Origin: Lachnospiraceae bacterium UBA4338
GTDB taxonomy: Bacteria > Bacillota > Clostridia > Lachnospirales > Lachnospiraceae
Direction: 5' to 3'
Assembly (NCBI GenBank): GCA_002393735.1
Contig: DGTK01000010.1
Location: forward strand, 77,918-130,094
Length of the DNA stretch: 52,177 nt
The notes beneath the pieces are model-generated. The model was not told where the DNA came from. It did not search any database and saw nothing but the letters and a program-made list of their open reading frames with translations. Position numbers and translations under genes: made by a program. Below, piece by piece: positions 41,871 to 51,023 of this stretch (its first letter is position 1; every line of letters starts with the position of its first letter).

Positions 41871-42317
41871 ATGGAAATAGAACGCAAATTCTTAGTAAAA
41901 CAGGTGCCAGGCAACTTGAACTCCTATTCTTATCACGATCTTGAGCAGGCTTATCTTTGTACCAGCCCTGTTGTAAGAGTAAGACAGGAAGATGATAATT
42001 ATTACATGACCTATAAAGGTGCAGGATACATCCAAAGAGAAGAATATAATCTCCCGCTTGATAAAGAGTCCTATAATCATCTTAAAGCCAAGGCAGACGG
42101 CAATATAATCACCAAAAGAAGATATCTGATTCCTTATGATAAATATACAATCGAGCTGGATATTTTTAAGGGTGCATTTGAAGGCCTCATCTATGCCGAA
42201 GTGGAATTTGATACGCTTGAAGAAGCAACTTCTTTTACACCGCCTTCATGGTTTGGGACGGACGTTACCAGCAATCCTGAATATACCAATTCATATTTAA
42301 GCAAGAAACAATTATAA
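41871..42317 (+). CDS. CYTH domain-containing protein
   Basis: 148 residues. It opens MEIERKFLVKQ, the EIERKF box of CYTH/triphosphate tunnel metalloenzymes. Basic and acidic pairs line the expected tunnel strands: VVRVRQEDD, YMTYKG, KRRYLIPY, IELDIFKG and YAEVEFDTLEEA. Family members hydrolyse inorganic triphosphate or nucleoside triphosphates or act as adenylate cyclases; activity here is not determined. It lies after the phosphorylase terminator and has its own ribosome site (AAAGGA). Confidence 0.88.
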   Translation: MEIERKFLVKQVPGNLNSYSYHDLEQAYLCTSPVVRVRQEDDNYYMTYKGAGYIQREEYNLPLDKESYNHLKAKADGNIITKRRYLIPYDKYTIELDIFKGAFEGLIYAEVEFDTLEEATSFTPPSWFGTDVTSNPEYTNSYLSKKQL

Positions 42318-42321
42318 TATC

Positions 42322-42350
42322 AAAAATACCGGCCACTGACCGGTATTTTT
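42322..42350. terminator. Bidirectional terminator between CYTH gene and malQ
   Basis: AAAAATACCGG pairs with CCGGTATTTTT around CCACTGA; A and T tracts on both sides serve both converging genes. Confidence 0.85.
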
Positions 42351-42391
42351 ATTAATTAATTGTCTTTAATTGTCTTTACAATCATTTCTGA

Positions 42392-43861
42392 TTATTTTCT
42401 GCCATATGTTTTACATATCTTCTTTAACTTCCTGGCATCCTCTGCCTTAAGTTCATCACTTTGTAATCTCCACTTCCAGTTAATGCCTATGGTCGATGGA
42501 GTATTCATACGGGCTGAATTATCGAGTCCTAAGATATCCTGCATAGGGATGATTGCAATCCTGGCAACTGAGCTTTCAGCAAGTCTGATATAGTCCCAGT
42601 GAATCTCATCGAGATTATCAATATTCATGTAACTCATCATATATTTCTTTGTATCCTCGTCCATGTTTTGAACCCAGCCTACAACAGTCTCATTATCATG
42701 AGTTCCTGTGTAAACTACAAAGTTCTTCTTATAATTATGAGGAAGATATGTATTACCTGCTCCGCTGTCAAAAGCAAATTCCAGAACTTTCATTCCCGGA
42801 TAACCACACTTCTTAACCAGTTTTTTAACTGCCTTGGTCATAAAGCCCAAGTCTTCCGCAATAACCTTAACATCACCAAGTTCTGAATTAATAGCCTTGA
42901 ATAAATCGTAGCCAGGTCCCTTGAGCCATTCGCCTTCCACTGCATTAACTGCGCCATAAGGAATAGTATAATAAGACTCAAAACCTCTGAAGTGATCAAT
43001 TCTTACCACATCATATAATCTGTATGATGCCTTCATTCTCTGAATCCACCACTTATATCCTGTCTTCTTGTGATAATCCCAGTCATATAAAGGATTGCCC
43101 CAAAGCTGACCTTCTATTGAGAAGCAGTCCGGCGGACATCCCGCCACTGCCTTAGGATTATAGTCTTCATCTAAATCAAATAACTTAGGATTTGCCCATA
43201 CATCAGCGCTGTCTGATGCCACATAGATTGGAATATCTCCTACTATCTCAATACCTTTACTGTTGGCATAGGCCTTAAGACTTGCCCACTGTTTAAAGAA
43301 GTAATACTGCATAAAATACGTGAACTTTATGCCATTTTCTCCTTTTTCATAAGCTTCCTTAACAGCCTTGTTCTTATGCTCTCTTATATCATCCGGCCAT
43401 TTCTGATATTCAACTCCGCCCATCTCAGACTTGATTGTCATGAAAAGAGCAAAGTCCTTAAGCCAGAACTCTTCTTTCTTAACAAACTTTTTGAAATCCT
43501 CATCACTTAAATCGAATCTTTCAAAAGCCTTCTTTAAAAGCTCATATCTGGTATTAAATATAAGCTCATAGTCCACCTCTTTGGTGTCTTTAACCACATA
43601 CTTTTTACATTCTTCTTCTGTAAGAAGTCCATCCTCTTTAAGTCCGTCCGGATCAATAAAATACGGATTGCCCGCAAAAGCAGAAAAGGACTGATATGGA
43701 GAATCCCCATAACTTGTGGGTCCCATTGGAAGGATCTGCCAGTATGACTGTTTTGCTTTTTTTAAATAGTCTACAAACTCATAAGCCTCTTTGGAAAAAC
43801 ACCCGATTCCGTACTTTCCCGGCAAAGAACTTATGCTAAGTAAAACTCCACTTTTTCTCAT
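42392..43861 (-). CDS. malQ: 4-alpha-glucanotransferase (GH77, amylomaltase)
   Basis: 489 residues with GH77 landmarks: SSLPGKYGIGCFSKEAYEFVD at the start, YWQILPMGPTSYGDSPYQS near 40-58, the nucleophile Asp in VVRIDHFRGFESYY near 289, the acid/base Glu in VIAEDLGFMT near 340, and GTHDNETVVGW near 390. It transfers alpha-1,4-glucan segments, feeding glgP with longer chains. It ends the minus-strand pair and lies 12 nt after glgP, so the two are co-transcribed. Confidence 0.95.
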   Translation of the reverse strand: MRKSGVLLSISSLPGKYGIGCFSKEAYEFVDYLKKAKQSYWQILPMGPTSYGDSPYQSFSAFAGNPYFIDPDGLKEDGLLTEEECKKYVVKDTKEVDYELIFNTRYELLKKAFERFDLSDEDFKKFVKKEEFWLKDFALFMTIKSEMGGVEYQKWPDDIREHKNKAVKEAYEKGENGIKFTYFMQYYFFKQWASLKAYANSKGIEIVGDIPIYVASDSADVWANPKLFDLDEDYNPKAVAGCPPDCFSIEGQLWGNPLYDWDYHKKTGYKWWIQRMKASYRLYDVVRIDHFRGFESYYTIPYGAVNAVEGEWLKGPGYDLFKAINSELGDVKVIAEDLGFMTKAVKKLVKKCGYPGMKVLEFAFDSGAGNTYLPHNYKKNFVVYTGTHDNETVVGWVQNMDEDTKKYMMSYMNIDNLDEIHWDYIRLAESSVARIAIIPMQDILGLDNSARMNTPSTIGINWKWRLQSDELKAEDARKLKKICKTYGRK

Positions 43862-43873
43862 ATAATACCTCGG

Positions 43874-46189
43874 TTATTTTAACTTCCAGATATCCTTGTT
43901 ATACTCTAAGATAGTTCTGTCAGATGAGAAGAATCCTGCCTTTGCAATATTTACAAGGCACTTGCGATTCCATTCTTTTGTATCTTCATAATCCTTGATT
44001 ACGCCATCCTTAACCTTGATATATTCTTCAAGATCAATTAATGTCATAAACCAGTCTTTATTAAGAAGTTCCTTATATAATCTTTCAAGATTCTCTTTAT
44101 GACCAACCTTGAGAGCCTCATCAGAAATAATAAAATCAACTGCTTCTTTGATCACTTCGCTCTTCTTGTAGTAATCCTTTGAAACATAATCAGCTTTCTT
44201 GTAGTGCTCAATTACCTCATCACTTGATACACCGAAGACGTAAATGTTCTTTTCTCCAACGAGTGATGCAATCTCTACATTGGCGCCATCTGCTGTACCA
44301 AGAGTAACAGCTCCGTTAAGCATGAACTTCATGTTACCTGTTCCGCTGGCTTCCTTACTTGCAAGAGAAATCTGCTCTGAAATATCGCAGGCAGGAATAA
44401 TCTTCTCTGCATAGGAAACATTATAATTCTCAACCATAACAACCTTAATGTACTTGCTTGCAACCGGGTCGTTATTGATAATACTCTGCATTACAAGAAT
44501 AAGATGAATGATATCCTGTGCAATTACATAAGCAGGAGCCGCCTTGGCACCAAAAATAAATGTTACAGGATGTGAAGGATAAATACCCTTCTTAATCTCA
44601 AGATACTTGTGAATGATATATAAAACATTCATCTGCTGACGCTTATATTCATGAAGTCTCTTAGCCTGAATATCGAAGATGGAATCAGGATCAATTTCAA
44701 CTCCCTCTTTATTTTTGATATAATCAGCCAGTTCAACTTTACGATTATGCTTAATCTCACCAATCCTGTTAAGCACTTCATCATCATTCTCATACTTAAG
44801 AAGTTTCTCAAGTTCATCAGCATTCTTTATGAATTCCCTGCTTCCAAGTAAGGATTCAATATAAGAACTGAGTTCATGGTTACATGATACAAGCCATCTT
44901 CTGAAGGTAATACCATTAGTCTTATTATTAAATTTCTCAGGATAAATCTTATAGAAAGAATTAAGTTCTGTATTCTTAAGGATCTCCGTATGAATTGCTG
45001 CAACACCATTAATTGAGAATCCGTAATGGATGTCGATGTGAGCCATATGTACTCTCTCATCTTCATCGATAATCCATACTTTCTCATCTTTATATTTGGC
45101 TCTTACTTTCTCATCAAGTTCAATGATAATTGGCACGAGTTCAGGAACTACTTCCTCAAGATACTCAAGTGGCCATTTTTCAAGAGCTTCTGCAAGGATT
45201 GTATGATTGGTATATGCGCATGTCTTACTTACGATATCAATCGCCTCATCCATAGGAATTGCTTTCTCCTGAGTAAAAATACGTATAAGTTCAGGAATGA
45301 TCAATGTTGGATGTGTATCATTAATCTGAATTACTGCATGCTCATACATCTTACGAAGATCGTATTTTCTCTGCTTCATCTCATAAAGAATATACTGAGC
45401 TGCATTGCTAACCATGAAATACTGCTGATAGATTCTAAGAAGGTTACCTGCTCTGTCCGAATCATCCGGATACAGGAACAGTGTAAGATTCTTCTTTATA
45501 TCCTCTTTGTCAAAATCAATGCCACTCTTTACAAGACTTTCATCAATTGTCTCGATATCGAAAAGATGAAGATTATTAACGCCATTGTCATAACCAACTA
45601 CATGAATATCATAAAGTTTTGATTTAACCTTGAAATCCTTAAACTTAACTTCGAAGGAAACATCTCTTGGATTAAGCCAGCTCTTATCTTCAATCCATTC
45701 ATTCTTTTCGGCGCACTGAAGATTCTTTCTAAACTCCTGTTTAAAAAGACCAAAGTGATAATTAAGACCAATACCGTCTCCCGGAAGTCCAAGGGATGCC
45801 ATGGAATCAAGGAAGCATGCTGCAAGTCTTCCCAGACCACCGTTACCAAGTGATGGTTCAGGCTCATATTCCTCAATAACACTTAAGTCCTTACCGATGG
45901 AATCAAAGATTCTTTTAACCTTGTCATATACACCAAGGTTAATCAGGTTATTGGATAAAAGTCTACCAATAAGGAACTCAGCTGAGATATAATAAACCTT
46001 CTTTTCGCCACTGTTCTTCTCTGTTACTGTGGATAAATCCTTGGTAAAACTGAGAAGTACATAATATAATTCTTTGTCTGAACAGTCTGTTAAGCCATGT
46101 CCCCACATGTGCTGAGCAGTCTCTTCCAGATATGTTTTCATATTAGCTTCGATAAGCTGTTTTTGTATCATTTCTTCCTGAACTGACAT
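43874..46189 (-). CDS. glgP: Glycogen/starch/alpha-glucan phosphorylase
   Basis: 771 residues. GT35 landmarks: EPSLGNGGLGRLAACFLDSMA near 110-130, GDGIGLNYHFGLFKQ, NDTHPTL near 295, KRLHEYKRQQMN near 520, and the PLP-binding Lys at about 621 in EASGTGNMKFMLNGA. The enzyme releases glucose-1-phosphate from alpha-1,4-glucan ends. Somewhat shorter than the animal enzymes but normal for bacteria. Together with malQ it forms an internal glycogen or maltodextrin degradation unit. Confidence 0.96.
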   Translation of the reverse strand: MSVQEEMIQKQLIEANMKTYLEETAQHMWGHGLTDCSDKELYYVLLSFTKDLSTVTEKNSGEKKVYYISAEFLIGRLLSNNLINLGVYDKVKRIFDSIGKDLSVIEEYEPEPSLGNGGLGRLAACFLDSMASLGLPGDGIGLNYHFGLFKQEFRKNLQCAEKNEWIEDKSWLNPRDVSFEVKFKDFKVKSKLYDIHVVGYDNGVNNLHLFDIETIDESLVKSGIDFDKEDIKKNLTLFLYPDDSDRAGNLLRIYQQYFMVSNAAQYILYEMKQRKYDLRKMYEHAVIQINDTHPTLIIPELIRIFTQEKAIPMDEAIDIVSKTCAYTNHTILAEALEKWPLEYLEEVVPELVPIIIELDEKVRAKYKDEKVWIIDEDERVHMAHIDIHYGFSINGVAAIHTEILKNTELNSFYKIYPEKFNNKTNGITFRRWLVSCNHELSSYIESLLGSREFIKNADELEKLLKYENDDEVLNRIGEIKHNRKVELADYIKNKEGVEIDPDSIFDIQAKRLHEYKRQQMNVLYIIHKYLEIKKGIYPSHPVTFIFGAKAAPAYVIAQDIIHLILVMQSIINNDPVASKYIKVVMVENYNVSYAEKIIPACDISEQISLASKEASGTGNMKFMLNGAVTLGTADGANVEIASLVGEKNIYVFGVSSDEVIEHYKKADYVSKDYYKKSEVIKEAVDFIISDEALKVGHKENLERLYKELLNKDWFMTLIDLEEYIKVKDGVIKDYEDTKEWNRKCLVNIAKAGFFSSDRTILEYNKDIWKLK

Positions 46190-46275
46190 GAATATTCCTC
46201 GTCTTTCTTTTTTAATTCATACACAATGCCTGAATAAATATTCTACCACAAAATCGCCGATTTATCAACATAAGA

Positions 46276-46301
46276 AAACCCTGTCCAAATGAACAGGGTT
46301 T
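46276..46301 (-). terminator. Terminator of the PAS chemoreceptor gene
   Basis: AAACCCTGT (46276-46284) pairs with ACAGGGTTT (46293-46301), 8-nt loop. The minus-strand tail is only a short T-containing run, so support is moderate. Confidence 0.6.
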
Positions 46302-46329
46302 AATCTTTTTAAACTATTAATTATTAGTT

Positions 46330-47748
46330 TTATTTGTAAAGGACATCTGCCATATCTGAGATTTCCTGTGCAGCCTCACGAAGAGATTCAATTGTTGCAT
46401 CAATCTCTTCCATTTCACTGCTCTCTTCTGCCACATCGTCGCTGATAAGTGAAATTTTTTCAAACATATCATCAACTGATTCTTTCATGGTATTTAAGAT
46501 TCCGGCAATCTGAGCTGTAGTCTCTTTTGTAGATCTTGAAAGGTTCTGAACCTCGCTGGCAACAACTGCGAAACCTTTACCTGCTTCACCGGCTCTTGCT
46601 GCCTCAATACTTGCATTAAGTGAAAGAAGGTTTGTCTTATCTGCAATACCCTGAATGGTTGTAATAATACCCATGGATGCTGCAACTGATTCTTCAATCT
46701 TCTTGGCTGATGCTGCAACTTCTCCCTGGCGTTGTGCCATTTCATTCATCTGTCTTGTTGCTTCATCAACTGTCTCGGCAATCTCAGTAATACCATGACG
46801 TAAGTTTGCAATATTAGGAGCCATCTCCTGAGTAAACTTAATGCTGTTATTCTTGGCTGCAGTTACATCAAGAATTGTACCTGCTGCCATAAGAGGTGTT
46901 CTTCTGTCTCTTGACCATGTCACATGGCTTGAAGAACGAACCCAGATATATTCTCCACTCTTATGCAACATTCTGTATTCCATATCGAATACAACTGCAC
47001 CAGAAGGATCTGCCATCTGCTCGCCCATCTTCTCTGATGCCTTCTGAACATCATCCGGATGAATTTTGGTTATCCAGCTGTTCATCACATCAGGAAATTC
47101 GGAAGAATTGCTATATCCAAGAATCTTCTTAAACTGATCTGAGAAAACCATCGGAGAACTAGGATTTGTTATATCATATTTGGTCAAATCCATGGACCAT
47201 GTACCTTCAAGCATCATAAGGTCAATGGCTTCCTGTCTTCTCTTGTCATGTTCAAGTGTTGCTTCAGTCATTTTCTTATCATGAATATCACTGAATGTTC
47301 CAACGAAAACTATCGGAGTACCGTTAGGTCTTCTTAAGACCTCTCCGGCTGCATGATACCATCTGTATTCTTTGTTTTTTGTCATAAGTCTGTAATCAAT
47401 ATCATACTTTGTCTGTCCTGAAGAATCAGCTACAGCCGCACCATATGCTGCGAAAACACCCTCCACATCTTCAGGATAAATCAATTCGCCAAGAGCGCTT
47501 ATTTCATCAGGAAGTTCATCTCTTGTATAACCCAGCATTCTTCTGAATTCATCAGTAAATCTGGCTCCTAACTGATTACCTTCCTCATCATAATCAGACA
47601 TCCACACACCTAAATGCGTACTGTTATTAATAGCCTCGAGCATATCATAATTAAGGTCAGCCTGAGCCTTGACCTTAGCAAGTTCCTGTTCAAGGTCTTT
47701 AATCTTCTTAAGCGCTAAACCAGAATCTCCCTTACTCTTTCCAAACAT
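46330..47748 (-). CDS. Soluble PAS-PAS methyl-accepting chemotaxis-type protein
   Basis: 472 residues from the ATG at 47748 (GGAGGG 5 nt upstream); a TTG four codons earlier overlaps the ribosome site. No membrane helix. Two PAS_3/PAC repeats: residues ~28-150 (GVWMSDYDEEGNQLG, YDIDYRLMTKNKEYRWYHAAGEV) and ~170-290 (GTWSMDLTKYDITNPSSPMVFS, FDMEYRMLHKSGEYIWVRSSSHV). A short signalling domain follows with tip DKTNLLSLNASIEAARAGEAGKGFAVVASEVQNLS near 390. A cytosolic receptor sensing an internal cue, possibly redox or a small molecule. Confidence 0.9.
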   Translation of the reverse strand: MFGKSKGDSGLALKKIKDLEQELAKVKAQADLNYDMLEAINNSTHLGVWMSDYDEEGNQLGARFTDEFRRMLGYTRDELPDEISALGELIYPEDVEGVFAAYGAAVADSSGQTKYDIDYRLMTKNKEYRWYHAAGEVLRRPNGTPIVFVGTFSDIHDKKMTEATLEHDKRRQEAIDLMMLEGTWSMDLTKYDITNPSSPMVFSDQFKKILGYSNSSEFPDVMNSWITKIHPDDVQKASEKMGEQMADPSGAVVFDMEYRMLHKSGEYIWVRSSSHVTWSRDRRTPLMAAGTILDVTAAKNNSIKFTQEMAPNIANLRHGITEIAETVDEATRQMNEMAQRQGEVAASAKKIEESVAASMGIITTIQGIADKTNLLSLNASIEAARAGEAGKGFAVVASEVQNLSRSTKETTAQIAGILNTMKESVDDMFEKISLISDDVAEESSEMEEIDATIESLREAAQEISDMADVLYK

Positions 47749-47785
47749 AATACCCTCCAATCATAACACAAAAAATATATATCTT

Positions 47786-48868
47786 TTATGACATTCCCAC
47801 CGCAAACTGGAATACACAGAATGCCACATAGATAACAATAAGTGTGATGCCCTGCCATCTGTATAACTTACCCTTAATTACAGGCGGCAGTGTAAGCAGC
47901 ATCATAACAATAAACATAAGCGGTACATCCACCAGCAATGATGAATTAATGCCTGCTATATAATTACCTTCCGGAAGCGGGAATGGTTTAAGTGTAATGG
48001 CAAGACCACTAACAAGAACCAGATTAAAAATATTCGCCCCGATAATATTACCAAGTGATAAAGCACCATGCCCCTTAATAAGGGATGTGATTGCTGTTAC
48101 AAGTTCCGGAAGTGATGTTCCAAGTGCCACAACAGTAAGGGCAATAACCGAATCCGGAACTCCTAACTTGGATGCTATAATTGTTCCATTATCAACCAGC
48201 AGTGTTGCGCCAAAAGCAATGATTGCAGCACCGAGAACAAGCATAATAATCGCAAGATAAATCGGAATATCCTTCTTCTTTTCTTCATCTGCTGCTTCTT
48301 CTGGCTCCTCATCCTTCTTTGGAGATAATGCCTGCTTAATATTTACAATCATATATACCACAAACATACATAACAGAATTATACCTGTAATAAGTGAAAA
48401 ATTCTGAAATACATATGCATTAACCGCGTAAAAAATCGCCGCCACGAAAAAGAAAACAACCGGGAAATAAAGTGGTTTCTTCTTAACTTTCGCTGGCTTC
48501 GCAATCAGAGTAATGGCTGCTATCAAAGACACATTACATATGATAGAACCAATAGCATTACCATAACTGATACCACTGTTTCCCTTAACTGCTGCCTGAG
48601 CTGAAACCATAACCTCAGGAAGAGTGGTTCCAATTGATACTACAGTAGCACCAATCAGTAACTCGGGAACCTTGAATTTCTCTGCAACTGCTGTTGCGCC
48701 ATCTACAAAATAATCTCCGCCTTTAATTAAGAGAACTAACCCTAAGGCAAATAAAACCACCGCTATAATCAGACTTGTTATATCACTCGCATTGTTATAT
48801 ATAAAGCCTGCCAAGCCAATGGCAAAAAACAAAAGAATCATTATTATATTTTTTATATTACTTTTCAC
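47786..48868 (-). CDS. Calcium/sodium antiporter (CaCA family, YrbG-like)
   Basis: 360 residues with about ten helices in two inverted halves. Both alpha-repeats are clear: IGATVVSIGTTLPEVMVSAQAAVKGNSGISYGNAIGS near 70-110 and LTVVALGTSLPELVTAITSLIKGHGALSLGNIIGANIFN near 240-280; the Glu in each TxPE binds the cation. A charged cytosolic loop (KKDEEPEEAADEEKKKD) separates the halves. Expected to exchange Na+ or K+ for Ca2+. Stands alone, 37 nt upstream of the PAS receptor gene in the same direction. Confidence 0.93.
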   Translation of the reverse strand: MKSNIKNIIMILLFFAIGLAGFIYNNASDITSLIIAVVLFALGLVLLIKGGDYFVDGATAVAEKFKVPELLIGATVVSIGTTLPEVMVSAQAAVKGNSGISYGNAIGSIICNVSLIAAITLIAKPAKVKKKPLYFPVVFFFVAAIFYAVNAYVFQNFSLITGIILLCMFVVYMIVNIKQALSPKKDEEPEEAADEEKKKDIPIYLAIIMLVLGAAIIAFGATLLVDNGTIIASKLGVPDSVIALTVVALGTSLPELVTAITSLIKGHGALSLGNIIGANIFNLVLVSGLAITLKPFPLPEGNYIAGINSSLLVDVPLMFIVMMLLTLPPVIKGKLYRWQGITLIVIYVAFCVFQFAVGMS

Positions 48869-48944
48869 TTCTGCCTCCGCAAAACTAATATAATAATATT
48901 ATATAAGTATTCAGTCACAAAGTAAACACAAATAAAATAAATCG

Positions 48945-48974
48945 TTGACAGCACCCGCGGGTTCTTATTATAAT
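48945..48974 (+). promoter_or_regulatory. Consensus promoter of tRNA-Leu
   Basis: TTGACA (48945-48950), 18-nt spacer, TATAAT (48969-48974). Transcription should start about 5 nt before the mature tRNA, and would run into the repeat array downstream. Confidence 0.8.
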
Positions 48975-48985
48975 TAAGTAGTTTT

Positions 48986-49065
48986 GCGGGTGTGGCGGAA
49001 TTGGCAGACGCGCCAGATTTAGGTTCTGGTACGAAAGTGTGCAGGTTCAAGTCCTGTCACCCGCA
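48986..49065 (+). tRNA. tRNA-Leu(TAG)
   Basis: Acceptor GCGGGTG/CACCCGC with discriminator A; anticodon stem CCAGA/TCTGG around TTTAGGT gives TAG; a long variable arm (TACGAAAGTGT) and T-arm GCAGG-TTCAAGT-CCTGT are in place. CCA is not encoded. The 3' half is copied twice downstream. Confidence 0.94.
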
Positions 49066-49215
49066 TTATTCAATATGACACATGCAGTAAGATGCGGTCT
49101 CTGGTGCGACCCCGTGCAAGCTCAAGTCCTGTCACCCGCATTATTCAATATGACACATGCAGTAAGATGCGGTCTCTGGTGAGCAATCGTGCAGGTTCAA
49201 GTCCTGTCACCCGCA
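49066..49215 (+). repeat. Tandem array of tRNA-Leu 3'-half copies
   Basis: Two 75-bp units follow the tRNA. T-arm words start at 49041 (the tRNA itself), 49116 and 49191. Each unit has the 3' flank TTATTCAATATGACACATGCAG, then ATGCGGTCTCTGGT, an 8-nt segment that differs between copies (GCGACCCC, GAGCAATC), then the variable-arm end, T-arm and CACCCGC acceptor. The 5' half of the tRNA is absent. ATGCGG can pair with CCGCAT, so each copy could fold as a minihelix with a T-arm. Confidence 0.8.
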
Positions 49216-49219
49216 CTCA

Positions 49220-50920
49220 TTACTCTTCATTCTCTCTTATATAAAATCTTACATATTTGCCATCAACAACTTTGGTATATCCAAGGTCATTTTCAACATA
49301 CTGCATGATAAAACTGTCTTCAGGCATGTTGAGATTTCCAAACCAGCAGTCCACCACAATTACATTAGGTCTCTTTTCAGGGAACATCTCCCAGTATTTC
49401 AAAAGATTCTCGTTAAAAACTGCCGGGTTCACCAGTGAATAATTACATATCTCCACATCCTTAAATGAATATAATGTGGTGCATTCTGCGGCGACAAGTA
49501 CCTTATCCCCGTCAGATACATTGGCTCTGAAATCTTCATAATTGCTGTTATATGTATAACTTGTCATATAATCAGTAATTACACCTGCAGCAATACCGTG
49601 ATATGAAATATTTCTGATATCCGTAATAAGTTTAAGGTCCCGGCCGCTTCTGAAGGTGGCGATTTTGCCCGTGGTTAAAACCACCAAAATTATTATGGCA
49701 AGAATCCATCCTGTATGTTCAATCTGATGTTTAATATCATCATTTTCTTCCATCATAGTGCAGATAAGCACAACCGAGATTACCACCCCCAGCACAAGAT
49801 GGGAAAGGTTTGTATAGAATGCAAGATTGGATGATATGATAACAGTAATGTAACTTACTATTGTGCCAATAAGTGGCAGTATGAAAAGCCTGGTTAATTC
49901 TGATTTTTTAACGCATATAATTACAAAACCATTGCTCAAAAGCGTCATCAGATGAATATTGCAGTATTCGTAACCTTTTTTTAATACAAGCCACAGAACA
50001 AGCTGAGTAATCAAAGATAGAATTATGGCCGAAAACATATATGACTTTATGTAGGATGTATCTTTTATCTTTTTTAAAATGAAGCTTACCATAAGACTTA
50101 TCAGATTAATTCCAACGAAAAGCCCGATAACAATCAGGGCATCCATAAGAGCGGATGAAATGCTGATTTCTCTGTTTATATGAGATGAATCAAGACTTAA
50201 TGAAAGTTTTATTCCATTAATTAATCCCCTAATTCCAAGGCCCGGCAGGTAGACTATGCACCAGATTGCTGCAGAAACTAAAATGCCGCCTAAATAAAGA
50301 GCGAGATCGTTAAGTTTCTTTTTGGAAACAACGAGTATGTATATTATCATCACCGGAGTAAGTACAACCAAAGTTGGATATGAAAGCACTTCCAGGGCTG
50401 TTGCAATGCCTGATATTATAAGAAGCCACCACTTCTTCTTTTCATCTTCCATATAACAAGAAAGCGCCGGCAGTATCATAAGTATGAAAAACCAGACCTG
50501 CATATTGGAAAAATCCGGAGACTGAATCATCTTTGGACTGATATTAAGAAATGTAAGAGCCGCTACAAAAGCAGCATTGTCTGAAACTATTCTTTTAAAC
50601 CATTTATAAATATATATACTGATGGCGACCTGTATGAGTGCAGAAACAGTTCTCAGGAAAATAAGGCTGCCGGTATATGTTCTAAAGACCAGATGGAATA
50701 AGCCCATTACAGCTGTTCCCAAAAAGGCCGAAAGCTGATGAGGCTCAAACATATTTAAATATAATTTATCGCCATTAAGAAGCCTGTAGGACATCATAAC
50801 CTGATATTCTTCATCTAAGTTATATTCCACCATTATCATCTTAAGTACTGCCATCACACTGAAGATAATTAAACAGGTCTTAATGACCTTTATTCTTTTG
50901 TTATTAACTGTCTGTTCCAT
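49220..50920 (-). CDS. Polytopic membrane protein, GT-C glycosyltransferase-like
   Basis: 566 residues with about a dozen helices. Near residue 32 NLDEEYQVMMSYRLLNGDKLYLNMFEPHQLSAF resembles the first loop of GT-C/ArnT/PMT enzymes, where acidic residues (here DEE) are catalytic and the following EPHQ lies on the lipid side. The C-terminal 90 residues form a soluble external domain (GDKVLVAAECTTLYSFKDVEIC ... IVVDCWFGNLNMPED). It probably transfers sugar from a polyprenyl carrier to an outside acceptor. Family is inferred from pattern only. Confidence 0.6.
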   Translation of the reverse strand: MEQTVNNKRIKVIKTCLIIFSVMAVLKMIMVEYNLDEEYQVMMSYRLLNGDKLYLNMFEPHQLSAFLGTAVMGLFHLVFRTYTGSLIFLRTVSALIQVAISIYIYKWFKRIVSDNAAFVAALTFLNISPKMIQSPDFSNMQVWFFILMILPALSCYMEDEKKKWWLLIISGIATALEVLSYPTLVVLTPVMIIYILVVSKKKLNDLALYLGGILVSAAIWCIVYLPGLGIRGLINGIKLSLSLDSSHINREISISSALMDALIVIGLFVGINLISLMVSFILKKIKDTSYIKSYMFSAIILSLITQLVLWLVLKKGYEYCNIHLMTLLSNGFVIICVKKSELTRLFILPLIGTIVSYITVIISSNLAFYTNLSHLVLGVVISVVLICTMMEENDDIKHQIEHTGWILAIIILVVLTTGKIATFRSGRDLKLITDIRNISYHGIAAGVITDYMTSYTYNSNYEDFRANVSDGDKVLVAAECTTLYSFKDVEICNYSLVNPAVFNENLLKYWEMFPEKRPNVIVVDCWFGNLNMPEDSFIMQYVENDLGYTKVVDGKYVRFYIRENEE

Positions 50921-51023
50921 AAGATAATTATATATCCTTTAGGCCGATAGTTCCACTTATTTCTGGGAAAGTGTTATTTGACTATGCATATAAAATATCG
51001 TAAAATCTTATAGAGGTAAAAAA

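Noticed and set aside
45026..45622. Long plus-strand frame inside glgP
   Set aside because: It is antisense to a clearly functional glgP gene and shows no family likeness.
49041..49215. Regularly spaced repeats as a CRISPR array
   Set aside because: The repeats are tRNA-Leu 3' halves in a 75-bp unit with no unique spacers and no cas genes.
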